NCBI RefSeq assembly: GCF_003597125.1
Contig: NZ_QYYA01000001.1
Span: 310,001-374,000, forward strand
DNA length: 64,000 nt
Reading direction: 5' to 3'
Source: Alcanivorax profundi
GTDB taxonomy: Bacteria > Pseudomonadota > Gammaproteobacteria > Pseudomonadales > Alcanivoracaceae
Position 1 is the stretch's first letter. Each line of letters starts with the position of its first letter. This document shows, one piece after another, positions 7,214 through 14,798 of the stretch. The notes under the pieces were generated by a model. That model had not been told where the DNA came from and ran no database searches. It saw nothing but the letters and a program-made list of their open reading frames with translations. The position numbers and the translations under genes were made by a program.

Positions 7214-8379
7214 TGAAAATCCGCATTGGCTACATGCCGTTGACCGATAGCCTGCCGCTGGCAGTGGCCCAGGAAGCGGGTTACTTCAGTGCGGAAGGGC
7301 TGGATGTGGAGCTTCAGCCAGAATGGAGCTGGGCAAGTCTGCGGGACCGGCTATTGGTGGGCCAACTGGATGCCGCACCGATGCTCGCGCCCATGTTGAT
7401 GGCCACCACGCTCGGTCTGGGCAGTATCAAGAAACCGTTGGCCACAGCATTTTCCATGGGCCTGAACGGCAACGGTATTACCGTTTCCCCCATGCTGTTC
7501 CAGGGGTTGTGTGCCTTGTCTGAAGGGCCGACGCCTAACGACATGGCCAATGCCATGAACAAGCTTGTGGCCGCTCGGGCGTCCAGCGGAGAATCGCCGC
7601 TGACTCTGGCGGTCGTGTTCCCGTTCTCCTGCCATGCCTATCAGCTTCGCCACTGGCTTAGCGTGGCCGGGTTGGACCCGGACCATGATGTCAAACTGGT
7701 GGTGCTGCCACCGTCGCAGATGGTGGACCATCTGCGTATGGGGCACATTGACGGTTTCTGCGTGGGGGAACCCTGGAACAGCCTGGCGGCCCTGACTGGG
7801 GCAGGGCATTGCCTGTTGTCCGGCTACCAGATCTGGGAAAACGCTCCGGAAAAAGTGCTGGCGGTATCTCGTGACTGGGTAGCACGCCATCCGGATGAAC
7901 ACAGGGCGCTGCTGCGAGCCCTGTACAAGGCGGCCTGCCATGCGGATGAAAACCTGGTCGATAGCTTGTCACTGCTGGCTCATCCTGCCTGGCTGGATGT
8001 GCCGGAAGAAATCATTCGGGCCCCGTTCAGTCAACGCCTGCCAGGCGGTCTGACCGGTCAGCCGTTCCCGGCGCACCATTTTCATGTGTTCGCCGGGTTC
8101 CACGCCAATTTCCCCTGGCGTTCCGATGCCCGTTTCCTGCTTGAAGAAATGCAGCGCTGGCGTCAGTGTTCGTTGGAAGAAAAACAGACTTTTGCTGCCC
8201 AGTGCTACCGCACGGACCTGTTCCGTGATGCACTGGCGGATCTCACCAGCCTGCCGCTGATGGACAGCAAACCCGATGAACGCCACGCCGGCCACTGGCA
8301 ACTGCCTGGAGAGCCCAAGCCTGTGCAGCTGGGCCCGGATCGTCTGTTGCGAACCATCGAAGAGCAGCCGGAGGGCTGA
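7213..8379 (+). CDS. nasS: NasS-type cytosolic nitrate/nitrite sensor (NrtA/CmpA family)
   Basis: A 388-residue protein of the NrtA/CmpA solute-binding family (MKIRIGYMPLTDSLPLAVAQ at the start; DGFCVGEPWNSLA in the middle). It has no signal peptide or lipobox, so it stays in the cytoplasm, which separates the sensor NasS from the transporter subunit NrtA. NasS binds NasT and releases it when nitrate or nitrite is present, switching on nitrate-assimilation transcripts. The start is ATG 7213 overlapping the stop of the small ORF; a TTG one codon earlier is in frame but less likely. No terminator is obvious; a dispersed repeat begins 18 bases after the stop. Confidence 0.85.
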   Translation: MKIRIGYMPLTDSLPLAVAQEAGYFSAEGLDVELQPEWSWASLRDRLLVGQLDAAPMLAPMLMATTLGLGSIKKPLATAFSMGLNGNGITVSPMLFQGLCALSEGPTPNDMANAMNKLVAARASSGESPLTLAVVFPFSCHAYQLRHWLSVAGLDPDHDVKLVVLPPSQMVDHLRMGHIDGFCVGEPWNSLAALTGAGHCLLSGYQIWENAPEKVLAVSRDWVARHPDEHRALLRALYKAACHADENLVDSLSLLAHPAWLDVPEEIIRAPFSQRLPGGLTGQPFPAHHFHVFAGFHANFPWRSDARFLLEEMQRWRQCSLEEKQTFAAQCYRTDLFRDALADLTSLPLMDSKPDERHAGHWQLPGEPKPVQLGPDRLLRTIEEQPEG

Positions 8380-8397
8380 CGGCTGCGAATACCTTGG

Positions 8398-8590
8398 CGT
8401 AGGAGCGACCCTGCGGGCGTTCCTTCGCTTCGCTCGGTGGCGGCGCGATAAGCGCTTGCGATATAACGCATTTGCATCACAGCGTTCACAGAGGTTAAAA
8501 CCGTCTTTCCCTCAGTGGCCTCTGTGATATCTGTGGTCAATATCGCTTTTAAAGGGCTGGGTTATCGCGCCGCCAGCGACGCTCCTACGG
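8398..8590. repeat. Composite nested palindrome, copy 1
   Basis: Outer arms: CGTAGGAGCG (8398-8407) plus GGCGGCGCGATAA (8439-8451) against the complementary arm 8562-8590 (TTATCGCGCCGCC...CGCTCCTACG). The left arm is interrupted by a 31-base stretch where the right arm has five bases. Inside lies a second inverted repeat, CACAGCGTTCACAGAGG against CCTCTGTGATATCTGTG (about 8476-8536). The same layout recurs at 13504-13664. It fills most of the 315-base space between nasS and the TauE gene, and I see no gene in it. Confidence 0.75.
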
Positions 8591-8694
8591 CACGGGTTGG
8601 TGTCATTCGAAACTCGTTTCTAGTCTGTCTTTGTCAGAGTGCAGGTCCCACTATCACCTGCAAGCGTCATCGTGATCTCAACAAGGCATGCTCC

Positions 8695-9477
8695 TCAAAC
8701 GAGAAAACTCACCCCCACGCCCAGCAACAACAGGGCGAACAAACGTTTCAACAGCCGTGGCGATAACCGGTGTGCGAGACGCGCGCCAAACCGGGCGAAG
8801 AACATGCTGGTCAACGCGACCCCCACCATGGCAGGAAGGTACACGTACCCCAGGCTCCACTCGGGCAGTTGTGGCTGACGCCAGCCAATCAGCATGAAAC
8901 TCAAGGCACTGGCGGCGGCGATGGGTAACCCGCACGCTGACGAGGTGGCCACTGCCTGCTGCATGGGCAGGCTTCGCCAGGTAAGGAAAGGGACATTCAG
9001 GGTGCCACCGCCGATGCCAAAGATTGCGGAGGCCCAGCCGATTACCCCGCCAGCGGTCGTCAGGCCCAGCTTGCCTGGCACCGCACGGCTGGCACTGGGT
9101 TTCAGATCCAGCGCCATTTGAATAGCGATGACGATGGCGAACACACCAATAATCTTTTGTAGCATCGGCCCCTGAATTGACGCGGCGGTTAGCGAACCCA
9201 GCCCGGCACCCAGCAGGATGCCCACGGTCATCCAGGCAACAATAGACCATTGCACCGCGCCCTTGCGGTGGTGCTCCATCACCGAGTTGATGGATGTGAA
9301 AACGATGGTCGCCAACGATGTGCCCACCGCCAGATGGGTCAAGACTTGCGGGTCGATGCCCTGAGCGGTAAAGCTCAAGACCAGTACCGGCACGATGATG
9401 ATGCCGCCGCCGACCCCAAACAGACCGGCCAATACCCCGGCCGCAGCCCCCAAAACCAGATAAAGCAAAAATTCCAT
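8695..9477 (-). CDS. TauE/SafE family membrane exporter
   Basis: A 260-residue membrane protein of the TauE/SafE (DUF81) family with about eight helices and two glycine-rich repeats typical of the family (GVLAGLFGVGGGIIIVPVL near the N-terminus; SAIFGIGGGTLNVPFLTWR in the second half). Members export sulfite, sulfonates or other organic anions. I start it at the Met beginning MEFLLYLVLG because residues before it are hydrophilic and lack a ribosome site. It lies 79 bases after the flavin reductase gene on the same strand and may be the last gene of the methionine-synthesis set; its substrate cannot be told from sequence. Confidence 0.85.
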   Translation of the reverse strand: MEFLLYLVLGAAAGVLAGLFGVGGGIIIVPVLVLSFTAQGIDPQVLTHLAVGTSLATIVFTSINSVMEHHRKGAVQWSIVAWMTVGILLGAGLGSLTAASIQGPMLQKIIGVFAIVIAIQMALDLKPSASRAVPGKLGLTTAGGVIGWASAIFGIGGGTLNVPFLTWRSLPMQQAVATSSACGLPIAAASALSFMLIGWRQPQLPEWSLGYVYLPAMVGVALTSMFFARFGARLAHRLSPRLLKRLFALLLLGVGVSFLV

Positions 9478-9556
9478 ACTCAACCCTTGGAAGAAATCTG
9501 TGTAAAGCCACATCGGTGGCAATGTAATAACGGAAAAAAGAAGCGGGGGAGGGCTC

Positions 9557-10072
9557 TCAGGTGCGAATAGCCGCGTCCAGATTGCAATATTGCCCTTTGA
9601 AATACAGCAGCGGCTGTGTGTCGCGCGTTTGCTGCAGGCTCAGTGCCCGCACTTCACCAATCACGATCAAGTGATCGCCGGCTTCGTGCTCGGCGTGAAT
9701 GACGCAGTCCAGCCAGTGCAGGCTGCCACCAATCACAGGGTTGCCCAGGGGGGAACGAGTCCAGTCGATGGCTTGCCACTTGTCCGCGCCCTGTTGGGCA
9801 AAGCGGTTGGAGACCGCCACTTGCTCATCGGAAAGAATGTTCACCGCAAAGCGGCCCGCCCGACGGATCTTGGGGTAGCTGAAAGAGTCACGCTTCACAC
9901 TGAAGGACACCAGCGGCGGGGTGGTCGATACGCTGTAGAACGACTGGCAGGTAAAGCCGATGGGCTCATCATCAATGTGTGACGTAATGACGGTGAGCCC
10001 GGAGGCGAAATGGCCGAGCGCCTGGCGAAAATGCAGTGGGTCGATGGCCGGTGTGGTGAGTGACATAGTCAT
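9557..10072 (-). CDS. Flavin reductase domain protein (HpaC-like)
   Basis: A 171-residue flavin reductase-like protein (FRQALGHFASGLTVIT at the start, GFTCQSFYSVSTTPPLVSFSV in the FMN-binding core, then GRFAVNILSDEQ). Such proteins reduce free FMN or FAD with NAD(P)H, often for a partner oxygen-using enzyme. It lies 80 bases downstream of mesD on the same strand. Because MesD-type methionine synthase needs oxygen and the accessory protein MesX, a supplier of reduced flavin is an attractive reading of this neighbour (inference). A stand-alone flavin reductase for another monooxygenase remains possible. Confidence 0.85.
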   Translation of the reverse strand: MTMSLTTPAIDPLHFRQALGHFASGLTVITSHIDDEPIGFTCQSFYSVSTTPPLVSFSVKRDSFSYPKIRRAGRFAVNILSDEQVAVSNRFAQQGADKWQAIDWTRSPLGNPVIGGSLHWLDCVIHAEHEAGDHLIVIGEVRALSLQQTRDTQPLLYFKGQYCNLDAAIRT

Positions 10073-10152
10073 TCCAGAATAGAAGTAACGCAGATGAGTG
10101 AATCAGGCGGGCTGTCCTGACAATGCAGAACCCCCGCTCTTGCCGACGGTAT

Positions 10153-11178
10153 TCAGGCCAGCTCGTTGCGGACGATCTCTGCCCCTGCACTCAGTGCTCG
10201 CAGTTTTCCCCGGGCCACGTGGCGGGGCAGGGGGGCCATGCCGCAGTTGGTGCATGGGTACAGTTTGTCGGCATCCACGAATTGCAGTGCTCGGCGCAAG
10301 GTGCTGGCCACTTCTTCCGGGCTTTCTATGGTGTGGCTCGCCACATCAATCGCGCCTACCATCACTTTCTTGCCGCGAATCAGCTCAATCAGGTCCATGG
10401 GTACATGGGAGTTGTGGCACTCCAGGGACACCATATCGATGGTTGAGGCTTTTAGCTTGGGGAAGGCTTCTTCATATTGCCGCCACTCGGAACCCAGCGT
10501 TTTTTTCCAGTCGTTATTGGCTTTGATGCCGTAGCCATAACAAATATGCACGGCGGTTTCACACTTGAGCCCTTCAATGGCTCTTTCCAGTGTGGCCACG
10601 CCCCAGTCATTGACCTCATCAAAAAACACATTAAAGGCCGGTTCGTCGAACTGGATGATATCGACGCCAGCTGCCTCCAGCTCTCTGGCTTCCTGATTAA
10701 GGATCCTGGCGAACTCCCATGCCAGTTTCTCCCGGCTTTTGTAATGGGCATCGTAAAGCGTATCGATCATGGTCATGGGGCCGGGCAGGGCCCACTTGAT
10801 CGGCTGCCGGGTTTGTTCACGCAGAAAGCGGGCATCCTCAACAAATACCGGTTTCTGACGACTCACCGCCCCGACCACCGTTGGGACACTGGCATCGTAA
10901 CGGTCACGAATCTTCACCGTCTCGCGCTTTTCGAAATCGACTCCGTCCAAATGTTCGATAAAGGTGGTAACGAAGTGTTGGCGGGTTTGTTCACCATCGC
11001 TGACGATGTCGATGCCGGCCAGCTGCTGCTCATGCAAGCTCAGGCGCAGGGCGTCCTGTTTGCCTTCAGCGAGCGTCTCGCCCTGCAACTTCCAGGGGGA
11101 CCAGAGCGTTTCGGGCTCGGCCAGCCAGCTGGGCTTGGGCAGACTGCCCGCGGTGGATGTGGGTAACAATCGTTTCAT
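10153..11178 (-). CDS. mesD: Folate-independent core methionine synthase, MesD type
   Basis: A 341-residue protein equivalent to only the C-terminal catalytic half of MetE (full MetE is about 750 residues). It keeps the zinc-site elements expected of the fold: the HICYGYG strand and the CTNCGM motif near the end, and the FDEPAFN motif. It has no folate-binding N-terminal half. It is encoded directly after a DUF1852 gene, the pairing reported for MesD/MesX (Price and colleagues, Acinetobacter), where MesD makes methionine from homocysteine with oxygen and MesX but without methyl-folate; the methyl donor is not known to me. A divergent metR supports a role in methionine synthesis. Confidence 0.85.
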   Translation of the reverse strand: MKRLLPTSTAGSLPKPSWLAEPETLWSPWKLQGETLAEGKQDALRLSLHEQQLAGIDIVSDGEQTRQHFVTTFIEHLDGVDFEKRETVKIRDRYDASVPTVVGAVSRQKPVFVEDARFLREQTRQPIKWALPGPMTMIDTLYDAHYKSREKLAWEFARILNQEARELEAAGVDIIQFDEPAFNVFFDEVNDWGVATLERAIEGLKCETAVHICYGYGIKANNDWKKTLGSEWRQYEEAFPKLKASTIDMVSLECHNSHVPMDLIELIRGKKVMVGAIDVASHTIESPEEVASTLRRALQFVDADKLYPCTNCGMAPLPRHVARGKLRALSAGAEIVRNELA

Positions 11179-11193
11179 TATCTGTGCTGCCTT

Positions 11194-12171
11194 TTAAGCG
11201 CCGAAATTCGCAGACCATTGATTCAGCACCGCCCGGTAAGGCTCAATCAGATGCTGCTCAGCGAACTTGCCTTGTTTGATGGCCAATTGGCTGCGTTCTT
11301 CCCGGTCGTAATGGATGCGGGTCAGTGAGTAATCCGAGTGCTTGAGGCTGGGCTGGTAGCGGTTGCCGGCCTCGGAATTGGCGTTGTAAATCTCGGGTCG
11401 ATAGATTCTCTGGAACGTCTCCATGGTGCTGATGGTGCTGATCAGCTCCAGGTTGGTGTAATCGTTCACCAGGTCGCCAAAGAAGAAAAAGGCCAGCGGC
11501 GCTACGCTGTGAGGGGGCATGAAATAGCGCACGCTCAATCCCATTTTCTTGAAGTAACTCTCGGTCAATGATGATTCATTGGGCAGGTATTCGAACCCCA
11601 GCACGGGATGGTGATTCTCGGTGCGGGTGTACACCTTGTTATCCGATACGCTGATACAGATCACGGGCAGTTTGCTGAAGTTTTCCCGGTACGCGCTTGA
11701 GTGAACAAAGTGCTGGAACAGCTTGCCGTGTAGATCACCAAAGTTCTCAGGGATGCTGAAACGGGGCTGGTTCTTGTTATGGTTTTGCAGGGCGATGCTG
11801 AAGTCATAATCCCGCACGTAGGAGGAGAAGTTGTTCCCGACAATTCCCTCAATGTGCTTGTTGGTATGCCGGTCAACGATGGTGGTTTTCAGGATTTCGA
11901 TGGTCGGGAAAGTGTCGCCATTGCCTTCAATATCGATATCTACCGACACAATGTCATGCTGCACGGCGTAGCGATCGCCATTGGGGTTGTCCCAGTGTGC
12001 CAGCGCATTAAACCGGTTGTTGATCATCGTCAGGGTGTCGCGCAGGTTCTCCTTGCGCCGCTCACCCCGCGCCAGGTTGGCAAAGTTGGTGGTGATGCGC
12101 GTGCTGTCGGATGGGCGGTAATCCTCATCGAAACAAATGCGCTTGATGCTGAAAGTCAGTTCGTTGCTCAT
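11194..12171 (-). CDS. mesX: MesX (DUF1852), partner of MesD
   Basis: A 325-residue soluble DUF1852 protein (FSIKRICFDEDYRPSDSTR at the N-terminus; RFNALAHWDNPNGDRYAVQ and YDREERSQLAIKQGKFAEQHL further on). DUF1852 has been named MesX because it is needed by MesD in Acinetobacter; its chemistry is unknown. The stop is 15 bases before the mesD start, so the two are co-transcribed, with mesX first. It begins opposite metR across a 295-base spacer containing a MetR-box-like palindrome. Confidence 0.85.
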   Translation of the reverse strand: MSNELTFSIKRICFDEDYRPSDSTRITTNFANLARGERRKENLRDTLTMINNRFNALAHWDNPNGDRYAVQHDIVSVDIDIEGNGDTFPTIEILKTTIVDRHTNKHIEGIVGNNFSSYVRDYDFSIALQNHNKNQPRFSIPENFGDLHGKLFQHFVHSSAYRENFSKLPVICISVSDNKVYTRTENHHPVLGFEYLPNESSLTESYFKKMGLSVRYFMPPHSVAPLAFFFFGDLVNDYTNLELISTISTMETFQRIYRPEIYNANSEAGNRYQPSLKHSDYSLTRIHYDREERSQLAIKQGKFAEQHLIEPYRAVLNQWSANFGA

Positions 12172-12301
12172 GGTGACAGGGTGTCCGCGTCAGTATTGGG
12201 CATGGCTTGCACCGCAGGGTGGGTACCGCAATGCAACCTTATTGGCGGCCATTATGCGCAAGTCTGAACTTGAGGTTAATTGGTATTATTTCAACACTTC
12301 A

Positions 12302-12314
12302 TGAGATATTCTCA
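12302..12314. promoter_or_regulatory. Probable MetR box between mesX and metR
   Basis: TGAGATATTCTCA (within the palindrome ATGAGATATTCTCAT, 12301-12315) fits the 13-base MetR pattern TGAA-N5-TTCA with one symmetric change per arm. It lies 130 bases before mesX and 152 before metR, so it could serve both genes. The rest of the 295-base spacer shows no other gene. Confidence 0.6.
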
Positions 12315-12466
12315 TTTTTGTGTTGTCCCCCTGCCACGGGTGGCCCGGCTGTCAGGGTGCGTACTCTGGGTGGGTGCGAGGCTTGGGGTGCTGTTACGAG
12401 AGAGTGTGTAGCAGGGCTCACGATGGTGTAGGCCCCGTCCCACAATGGACATTATTGGAGGATCTG

Positions 12467-13390
12467 ATGCTGGAACTACGACATCTTGCCACCCTGCGAG
12501 CGATTGATGAGGCCGGCTCGATGGTGGACGCGGCCGATCGACTGCATGTCACCCAGTCTGCCTTATCGCATCAGCTGAAAGATCTGGAACATCGGTTGGG
12601 CATGGAACTGGTCGTGCGGCGCTCCCGCCCGGTGCGGTTTACCACCGCGGGGCTGCGATTGCTGACGCTGGCGCAGGACGTGCTTCCCAGGGTGCAGCAG
12701 GCCGAACGGGAGTTGAAGCGGCTAGCCGAGGGGCAGTCGGGCCGGCTGCATATCGCGATTGATTGCCACTCCTGTTTTCAGTGGCTTATGCCGGCACTGG
12801 ATGCCTTTCGTGAACACTGGCCGGACGTGGAACTGGACCTGTCGGCGGCCTTCAGTTTTGCGCCATTACCGGCGCTGTTGCGCGGCGATCTGGATATGGC
12901 GATCACCTCGGATCCGGTGGAGGATGCCGCGGTACAGTTCCTGCCGCTGTTTCGCTACGAGCTGGTGCTGGCGGTATCGGGGCGCTCGCCGTTGGCGAGC
13001 CGCAAATGGATCGAACCGACCGATATCAGTGACCAGACCCTGATCACCTATCCCGTCGAGCGCGAGCGGCTGGATGTGTTCACTGCGTTTCTTGACCCCG
13101 CCGGTGCCGAGCCCGCGGCGGTACGCACTGCTGAACTGACGCCCATGACCGCGCAGTTGGTGGCAGCAGGCCGCGGCGTGGCGGCGCTTCCTAATTGGGC
13201 GCTGACCGAATACACCACCCATGATTTGCTGAAAACCGTGCGCCTGGGAGAGAACGGCGTGTGGCGGACCCTGTATGCGGCGGTGCGTCTCGAGGATGCC
13301 CAGCGTCCCTACATTCAGGAGTTTCAGGAGACGGCGCGGGAGGTGTGTTTCAAGACGTTGAGTGGGGTGAAGGCGGTTAAGGGCAGTTAA
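12467..13390 (+). CDS. metR: LysR-type activator MetR
   Basis: A 307-residue LysR family regulator: N-terminal winged helix (HLATLRAIDEAGSMVDAADRLHVTQSALSHQLK) and a periplasmic-binding-like effector domain (LHIAIDCHSCFQWLMPALDAF). The ECHSCFQWL-type segment is characteristic of MetR, which uses homocysteine as co-inducer. ATG 12467 follows GGAGGA at a good distance; about 49 open codons before it lack a ribosome site. It is divergent from mesX-mesD, as metR is from metE in enterobacteria. The stop codon falls in the repeat arm at 13384-13420. Confidence 0.9.
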   Translation: MLELRHLATLRAIDEAGSMVDAADRLHVTQSALSHQLKDLEHRLGMELVVRRSRPVRFTTAGLRLLTLAQDVLPRVQQAERELKRLAEGQSGRLHIAIDCHSCFQWLMPALDAFREHWPDVELDLSAAFSFAPLPALLRGDLDMAITSDPVEDAAVQFLPLFRYELVLAVSGRSPLASRKWIEPTDISDQTLITYPVERERLDVFTAFLDPAGAEPAAVRTAELTPMTAQLVAAGRGVAALPNWALTEYTTHDLLKTVRLGENGVWRTLYAAVRLEDAQRPYIQEFQETAREVCFKTLSGVKAVKGS

Positions 13391-13420
13391 CAGTGAAAAG
13401 TGAACAGTTAACAGCGAAAA
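13384..13420. repeat. GTTAAC/AGTGAA repeat arm at the metR stop
   Basis: The end of metR runs into CAGTTAACAGTGAAAAG followed by TGAACAGTTAACAGCG, the same motif that forms the arms of the elements at 19023-19280 and 23028-23179. The TAA in the motif is the metR stop codon. Only one arm is seen here. The 305-base spacer to the next gene also holds composite palindrome copy 2. Confidence 0.6.
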
Positions 13421-13503
13421 ACCAGGGCTGCTGTGGTGCTTGTCTGCAAGCGATAATGAGATTTGGCGTTGAGACTAACGCGTTTCGAAAGGCTCAACCT
13501 TAC

Positions 13504-13664
13504 CGTAGGAGTGTCGCTCGCGGCGCGATAAACCATCAGGATCAACAGGGGGTCGCCACAGAGCGCACGAGTCAAAATCTTTTTCCTCAGTGATCTCGGT
13601 GCGCTCTATGTTAAACCCTGTTTTTAAAGGTTCAGGCATCGCGCCGCGAGCGACGCTCCTGCGG
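13504..13664. repeat. Composite nested palindrome, copy 2
   Basis: The outer arms (13504-13531 and 13637-13664) are nearly perfect complements built on CGTCGCTCGCGGCGCGAT. Inside is a second inverted repeat, CACAGAGCGCACGAG (about 13558-13572) against CTCGGTGCGCTCTATG (about 13595-13610). Shared islands CCTCAGTG and TTTTTAAAGG occur at the same places in copy 1 (8398-8590), which shows that the two are copies of one element. It ends 32 bases from the stop of the guanidinium exporter gene. Confidence 0.75.
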
Positions 13665-13695
13665 CAAGGTGGTGCGATGGCTGGCTGCTGGGAGG

Positions 13696-14010
13696 TTATG
13701 AAAAAATCTTAACCCCGACGATGCCGGCCACAATCATCAGCAGGCAGGCGAGCTTGCCGGCGGATACCGAATCCTGAAAGAAAACGATGCCCAGCAGCAC
13801 CGTGCCGAAGGCACCGATGCCGCTCCAGACGGCATAGGCGGTGCCGGCGGGGAGGGTGCGCATGGCCTGAGCCAGCAGCCAGAAGCTCAGGGCGGCGGCG
13901 ATCAGGGTGAGAACAGTGGGTAGCGGACGGGTAAAACCGTGGCTGGCCTTGAGTCCCAGCGCCCAGCCAATTTCCAGTAATCCCGCGAAGAAAATGTAAG
14001 CCCATGCCAT
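13696..14010 (-). CDS. gdx: Gdx/SugE-type guanidinium exporter (SMR family)
   Basis: A 104-residue four-helix small multidrug resistance protein. The sequence (MAWAYIFFAGLLEIGWALGL, with the central TAYAVWSGIGAFGT) matches the SugE/Gdx branch, whose members exchange guanidinium for protons, rather than the EmrE branch. Glu13 in the first helix is the expected shared ion/substrate site. ATG 14010 follows AGGAG, and a guanidine-II riboswitch lies directly upstream, which independently supports guanidinium as the substrate. Confidence 0.92.
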   Translation of the reverse strand: MAWAYIFFAGLLEIGWALGLKASHGFTRPLPTVLTLIAAALSFWLLAQAMRTLPAGTAYAVWSGIGAFGTVLLGIVFFQDSVSAGKLACLLMIVAGIVGVKIFS

Positions 14011-14026
14011 GAGGTAACTCCTGCAT

Positions 14027-14070
14027 GGGGCCGTCCCCGGGTGATGCCGTGTGATCGAGGTCGTCCTCGG
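14027..14070 (-). promoter_or_regulatory. Guanidine-II (mini-ykkC) riboswitch
   Basis: On the minus strand, two hairpins with ACGR tetraloops lie just before the gdx ribosome site: CGAGG-ACGA-CCTCG (14069-14056) and GGGG-ACGG-CCCC (14038-14027), 17 bases apart. Paired ACGR hairpins are the defining feature of the guanidine-II class, which turns on gdx translation when guanidinium is bound. The proximal hairpin ends about five bases from AGGAG (14018-14022), fitting translational control. Confidence 0.88.
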
Positions 14071-14200
14071 GCGTGAATGTTGTTCAGGAATATAGTGTGA
14101 GTGGCGAAAATTTCAAGGTGTGGGGGCCCGCAAATGCGTTGGGCGGACGGACGGTATGCCTTACTCACTGGAGAGGGTGCGGTTTTATTCCGGGCACCAT

Positions 14201-14746
14201 TTATTCCGGGTACCAGGTATCGATAAGGGATTGCATTGCTTCCTCGTTATGGCAGCGATCTGTCTCTATCCACGGTTCGTCGATGCCGTTGTCGTCCTGC
14301 CATTGGGCCAGTGCCATCAAATACCCATAGGCCGGGCAGTCCGGTGGGGAGGAGGGCTGTTCCGTGAACAGTGGCAGCTGCAGGTGGCTGGGTTGCCGCG
14401 ACAGCGGAGGGATCAGCGTGCGGGTACCGATTTCTGCATATGCATAATCGGGATGCCGGATCTGCCATGTCTGGGTACGCATGGCACTGGCGGCCATGAT
14501 CAGGTGCAGCCCGACATGGCTTTGCTCTTCGATCGCAAAATAGCCGTCTTTATCCGTGGTGGCTGACAGGCTTGGGTCATCCGCGTTGGTGATAACGGCA
14601 CCGGCAACCGGGGTGCCGGTGACCCCATCGACAAGGGTGCCGTCCACCGGTTGGACACCCCACTGACGTTTGATGGTGGGCAGGCAGCCGCTGGTCATTA
14701 GGCTGCTGAAGAGCAGGGCCAGTGCCAGCCAGTGGTATTTTCTCAT
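14201..14746 (-). CDS. Lipoprotein with carboxypeptidase-regulatory-like domain
   Basis: A 181-residue protein with a lipoprotein signal (MRKYHWLALALLFSSLMTSGC, Cys21 after TSG). Residues 36-75 (GTLVDGVTGTPVAGAVITN, then DKDGYFAI) resemble the seven-strand carboxypeptidase-regulatory-like fold found in many surface lipoproteins. The C-terminal half, with two cysteines, is not recognised. It stands alone on the minus strand between the riboswitch and the CYTH gene; no function can be assigned. Confidence 0.75.
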   Translation of the reverse strand: MRKYHWLALALLFSSLMTSGCLPTIKRQWGVQPVDGTLVDGVTGTPVAGAVITNADDPSLSATTDKDGYFAIEEQSHVGLHLIMAASAMRTQTWQIRHPDYAYAEIGTRTLIPPLSRQPSHLQLPLFTEQPSSPPDCPAYGYLMALAQWQDDNGIDEPWIETDRCHNEEAMQSLIDTWYPE

Positions 14747-14798
14747 GTTCGGTCCGTTATGTTGTGTGTGCCTTGCCGATAACAGGGAGATAACGCTC

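Noticed and set aside
7213-8379. NrtA periplasmic nitrate-binding protein
   Set aside because: The protein has no signal peptide or lipobox, and nasT is adjacent, which fits the cytosolic sensor NasS.
8398-8694. Short open frames between nasS and the TauE gene
   Set aside because: They run through a palindromic repeat, have no ribosome sites and no plausible products.
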